Shown here piece by piece: positions 61,029 through 64,000 of a DNA stretch of 64,000 nucleotides; positions within the stretch are counted from its first letter, which is position 1; each line of letters opens with the position of its first letter. Below the pieces are notes generated by a model. That model did not search any database. It had not been told where the DNA came from and was given only the letters and a program-made list of their open reading frames with translations. The stretch lies in the NCBI GenBank assembly GCA_017445475.1, contig JAFSUB010000013.1:1-64000 (forward strand), given 5' to 3'. The translations under genes and the position numbers were made by a program. Origin of the DNA: Alphaproteobacteria bacterium. Lineage in GTDB: Bacteria > Pseudomonadota > Alphaproteobacteria > RF32 > CAG-239.

Positions 61029-64000
61029 ATGTCAGAGCAAAAGATGAAAATGATGGACGGCAACGAGGCGACGGCTTCGGTTGCACACCGTATGAACGAA
61101 GTTTGCGTGATTTATCCCATCACGCCGTCATCGCCGATGGGCGAATGGGCGGACGCATGGTCGGCAGCAAACCAAAAAAACCTTTGGGGTGTTACACCGC
61201 TCGTTCAAGAAATGCAATCTGAAGCAGGTGCGGCAGGCGCATGCCACGGTGCTCTTCAAGCAGGTGCCTTAACAACAACTTTCACTGCCTCGCAAGGCTT
61301 GCTTTTGATGATTCCGAATATGTATAAAATCGCGGGTGAACTCAGCCCGTTTGTGATGCATGTTGCGGCGCGCTCGCTTGCATATCATGCACTTTCGATT
61401 TACGGCGACCATTCCGATGTGATGGGGTGTCGTCAAACAGGTTTTGCCATGCTCGCTTCAAATTCTGTTCAAGAAGCGCACGACATGGCTGCCATCGCAC
61501 AAACTTCAACTTTGCGCTCGCGTGTGCCGTTTTTGCACTTTTTTGACGGTTTCAGAACATCTCATGAAATCAAAAAAATCAGCCTTTTATCAGATGATGA
61601 TTTGCGCAAAATGCTAGAGGGTGTTGATTATAAGTTCAATGTCAAACACGCCTTAAAGCCCGAAAAGCCCGTCATCAGAGGCACAGCGCAAAACCCCGAT
61701 GTGTTTTTCCAAGGAAGAGAAGCCTCTAATCCGTTTTATGATAAAGTTGAAGGCATTGTTCAAGAGGAGATGGACAAGTTTTATGCCATTACGGGACGCC
61801 GTTATAGCGTTGTGGACTACGCGGGCGATGAAAACGCCGAGCACGTCATTGTGGTCATGGGCTCAGGCGCCGAAACGGTTCAAGAAGCCATTGAATATTT
61901 GAACGCGCACGGGCAAAAACTCGGCGTGTTAAAAGTTCATCTATATCGTCCTTTCCCGACCGAATCTTTCTTAAAGGCGATGCCGAAATCGCTCAAAACA
62001 GTTTCTGTTTTAGACAGAACAAAAGAATCGGGGGCTTTGGGCGAACCGCTTTATCTTGACGTTGTAACGGCACTTTCACAGGCCTTTTCAAACGGCAAGA
62101 TTGAGAGTCTGCCAAAGATATACGGCGGACGTTACGGTTTGTCTTCCAAAGAGTTCACACCGGCAATGGCCAAAGCCGTGTTTGATAACGCCGCCTCATC
62201 AAATCCGATTAACGGCTTCACGGTTGGCATTGTTGATGATATAACGCACAAGTCGCTTGCTTATGACGAAAGTTTTGATGTTGAGCCGAAAGATGTCGTG
62301 CGGGCCGTCTTCTTCGGGCTTGGCGCCGATGGAACGGTGGGCGCAAACAAAAACTCGATTAAAATTATTGCCGAAGATGCCGGAAAATACGGACAGGGCT
62401 ATTTTGTTTACGATTCGAGAAAATCAGGCTCAATGACCACTTCACACTTAAGATTTTCGGACAATCCCATTCGCTCGGCATATTTAATTACATCGGCTGA
62501 TTTTGTGGCTTGCCATCAATTTCAGTTTATGAACAAGGTCGATATTTTAAAAATCGCGAAAGAGGGCGCAACATTCCTTTTGAATGCGCCGTATAATCAT
62601 GACGAAGTTTGGAATCGTTTGCCCATTGAAGTCCAACAGCAAATAATTTCAAAAAAGCTGAAATTTTACACCATCAATGCGGTTGACGTTGCACGCAAAA
62701 CAGGTATGGGACAGCGCATTAACACCGTCATGCAAACCTGTTTCTTTGCCATCTCAAACATTTTACAAAAAGATGTGGCCATTGCACAAATTAAAGCAGC
62801 CATTAAGAAAACATATTCGAAAAAAGGTGATGCGGTTGTCCAAAAGAACTATGCGGCAGTTGATGCTTCGCTTGAACATTTGTTTGAGGTGCAATATCCA
62901 GACCATGTAACGTCAACGTTCCACCGTTTGGCTGCCGTTCCCGCAAATGCACCCGAATTTGTGCAAAAGCTGACGGCAAAGCTCATTGCCGAAAAGGGCG
63001 ATGAGGTTAAAACGTCCGAACTTAAAGAGGTTGTTGACGGCACATGGCCGACAGGCACAACGCAATATGAAAAACGCTGCATTGCAACCGAAATTCCGGT
63101 TTGGGACGAAAACACGTGCATTCAATGCGGCAAATGCTCAATTGTTTGCCCGCATGGCGTCATCAGAATGAAAGTTGCGACGAATGAAGAACTTAAAAAT
63201 GCGCCGGCAACATTAAAATGCGCCGATTATAAAGGCAAAGAGTTTGCCGGCAAAAAGTTTATGCTTCAAATTTCGCCTGAAGATTGCACGGGTTGCGGTT
63301 TGTGCGTGAGCGCGTGTCCGGCAAGAAACAAACAAAATCCCGAATTGCGCGCCATCAACATGGACCACATTGAAAATCATCTTGAGGCTGAAAAAGCAAA
63401 CTGGGCATTTTTTGAAACATTGCCTTATGTCAAACGCACGGAAGTTGTAAAAAATCTGCCCAAAACAACGCAGCTTATCAAACCTTTGTTTGAGTTTTCG
63501 GGTGCGTGTGCAGGCTGTGGCGAAACACCGTATATCAAACTTTTGACACAGCTTTTCGGCGATCGTATGGTTGTGGCAAACGCAACCGGTTGCAGCTCGA
63601 TTTATTCGGGCAATCTGCCCACAACGCCTTACACCAAAGATGAAAAAGGGTGCGGCCCTGCTTGGGCAAACTCGCTTTTTGAAGACAATGCCGAGTTCGG
63701 TCTTGGTATGCGCCTTTCAATTGACCACGGGCGCGAAACGGCCTTAACGCTGCTTGAAAGCTTAAAAGAAAAGCTCTCCGACGTTTTTGATAAGATTGTT
63801 TCAAATCCGCAAACAACCGATGCCGAAATTGAAATGCAGCGCGAGTATGTGGTTGAGCTTAAAAAAGAACTTGCCGAGATAAACACCGAAGAATCAAAGC
63901 ATTTAAGCGAAATTGCCGATTATCTTGTTAAAAAATCCGTATGGATTATCGGTGGCGACGGTTGGGCGTATGACATCGGGTTTGGCGGCGTTGATCACGC
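61029..64000 (+). CDS. nifJ: Pyruvate:ferredoxin (flavodoxin) oxidoreductase, partial (3' end outside window)
   Basis: 990 residues visible of a family of about 1170-1200. Oxidises pyruvate with CoA to acetyl-CoA and CO2 while reducing ferredoxin, in fermenting or anaerobic cells. In order: pyrimidine-binding domain (EVCVIYPITPSSPMGEWAD), domain II, gamma-type domain (GLGADGTVGANKNSIKI), then CIQCGKCSIVCPHG and CTGCGLCVSACPA for two [4Fe-4S] clusters, and the TPP domain with GACAGCGETPYIKLL for the proximal cluster and GGDGWAYDIGFGG at the right edge. Open throughout, single-chain type. Confidence 0.97.
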   Translation, partial: MSEQKMKMMDGNEATASVAHRMNEVCVIYPITPSSPMGEWADAWSAANQKNLWGVTPLVQEMQSEAGAAGACHGALQAGALTTTFTASQGLLLMIPNMYKIAGELSPFVMHVAARSLAYHALSIYGDHSDVMGCRQTGFAMLASNSVQEAHDMAAIAQTSTLRSRVPFLHFFDGFRTSHEIKKISLLSDDDLRKMLEGVDYKFNVKHALKPEKPVIRGTAQNPDVFFQGREASNPFYDKVEGIVQEEMDKFYAITGRRYSVVDYAGDENAEHVIVVMGSGAETVQEAIEYLNAHGQKLGVLKVHLYRPFPTESFLKAMPKSLKTVSVLDRTKESGALGEPLYLDVVTALSQAFSNGKIESLPKIYGGRYGLSSKEFTPAMAKAVFDNAASSNPINGFTVGIVDDITHKSLAYDESFDVEPKDVVRAVFFGLGADGTVGANKNSIKIIAEDAGKYGQGYFVYDSRKSGSMTTSHLRFSDNPIRSAYLITSADFVACHQFQFMNKVDILKIAKEGATFLLNAPYNHDEVWNRLPIEVQQQIISKKLKFYTINAVDVARKTGMGQRINTVMQTCFFAISNILQKDVAIAQIKAAIKKTYSKKGDAVVQKNYAAVDASLEHLFEVQYPDHVTSTFHRLAAVPANAPEFVQKLTAKLIAEKGDEVKTSELKEVVDGTWPTGTTQYEKRCIATEIPVWDENTCIQCGKCSIVCPHGVIRMKVATNEELKNAPATLKCADYKGKEFAGKKFMLQISPEDCTGCGLCVSACPARNKQNPELRAINMDHIENHLEAEKANWAFFETLPYVKRTEVVKNLPKTTQLIKPLFEFSGACAGCGETPYIKLLTQLFGDRMVVANATGCSSIYSGNLPTTPYTKDEKGCGPAWANSLFEDNAEFGLGMRLSIDHGRETALTLLESLKEKLSDVFDKIVSNPQTTDAEIEMQREYVVELKKELAEINTEESKHLSEIADYLVKKSVWIIGGDGWAYDIGFGGVDH

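Noticed and set aside
61653-63886. Antisense frames opposite the pyruvate:ferredoxin oxidoreductase gene
   Set aside because: The plus-strand frame is open to the edge with all cluster and TPP motifs; the opposite frames have no support.

Overview
The window reads as a chromosomal segment of an anaerobic or fermentative, moderately AT-rich, Gram-negative alphaproteobacterium, plausibly one of the uncultured gut-associated lineages. Evidence: a GTTC-N7-GTTC LexA box directly upstream of lexA (the alphaproteobacterial SOS motif); gene orders typical of that class (gpmI-envC-ctpA-rppH; SPOR protein-nagZ followed by a small TatA-like frame; lpxC-bamD-recN); lpxC, bamD and an outer-membrane barrel (LPS outer membrane); and a pyruvate:ferredoxin oxidoreductase at the right edge. 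The taxonomic placement is inference.

Layout. (1) 1-7.1 kb is accessory: redox genes (Rossmann oxidoreductase, two flavodoxin-like reductases, glutathione peroxidase), a CDF metal exporter, three small ankyrin-type proteins, a HEPN protein with an R-x4-H motif, and a LysR regulator reduced to its effector domain. (2) 7.1-7.74 kb is a gene-poor patch with a long inverted repeat and duplicated pieces of the 3' end of a tRNA(CAU) gene. (3) 7.9-16.4 kb is mostly housekeeping: HAD phosphatase, uvrB, and the gpmI-envC-ctpA-rppH operon. It is interrupted by a Bro-N gene lying between two 37-bp copies of the uvrB 3' end.

(4) 16.4-43.3 kb, all on the minus strand, is a complete-looking but highly modified VirB-type (type IVA) secretion locus. 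In transcription order it has three short VirB2-like pilins, a 447-aa pilin-like protein with a long extension, VirB3, VirB4, a VirB5-like protein, three further exported coiled-coil proteins (242, 411 and 1385 aa), VirB8, a 59-aa VirB7-like lipoprotein, a second VirB8, a VirB9 with a C-terminal SPOR domain, VirB10 split into two giant proteins, and VirB11. A helical-repeat protein of unknown role follows. The two VirB10 parts carry about 95 copies of a 17-residue repeat. The upstream part has the cytoplasmic tail, inner-membrane anchor and an Ig-like domain. The downstream part has its own signal peptide and the C-terminal VirB10/TrbI domain. No relaxase, VirD4 coupling protein, VirB1 or recognisable VirB6 lies in the window. 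This locus is the most unusual thing here. The pilin end is rich in short palindromic repeats and contains a tandem duplication.

(5) 43.6-64 kb is core chromosome: tRNA-Leu(CAG), a secreted protein, a TatA-like peptide, nagZ, a SPOR protein, exonuclease III, a PDZ-less S41 protease, RNase D, a degenerate response regulator, lexA, glmM, an outer-membrane barrel, RNase P RNA, lpxC, bamD, recN, a YmdB-type phosphoesterase, parE, an unknown 188-aa protein and a nifJ-type pyruvate:ferredoxin oxidoreductase that runs off the right edge.
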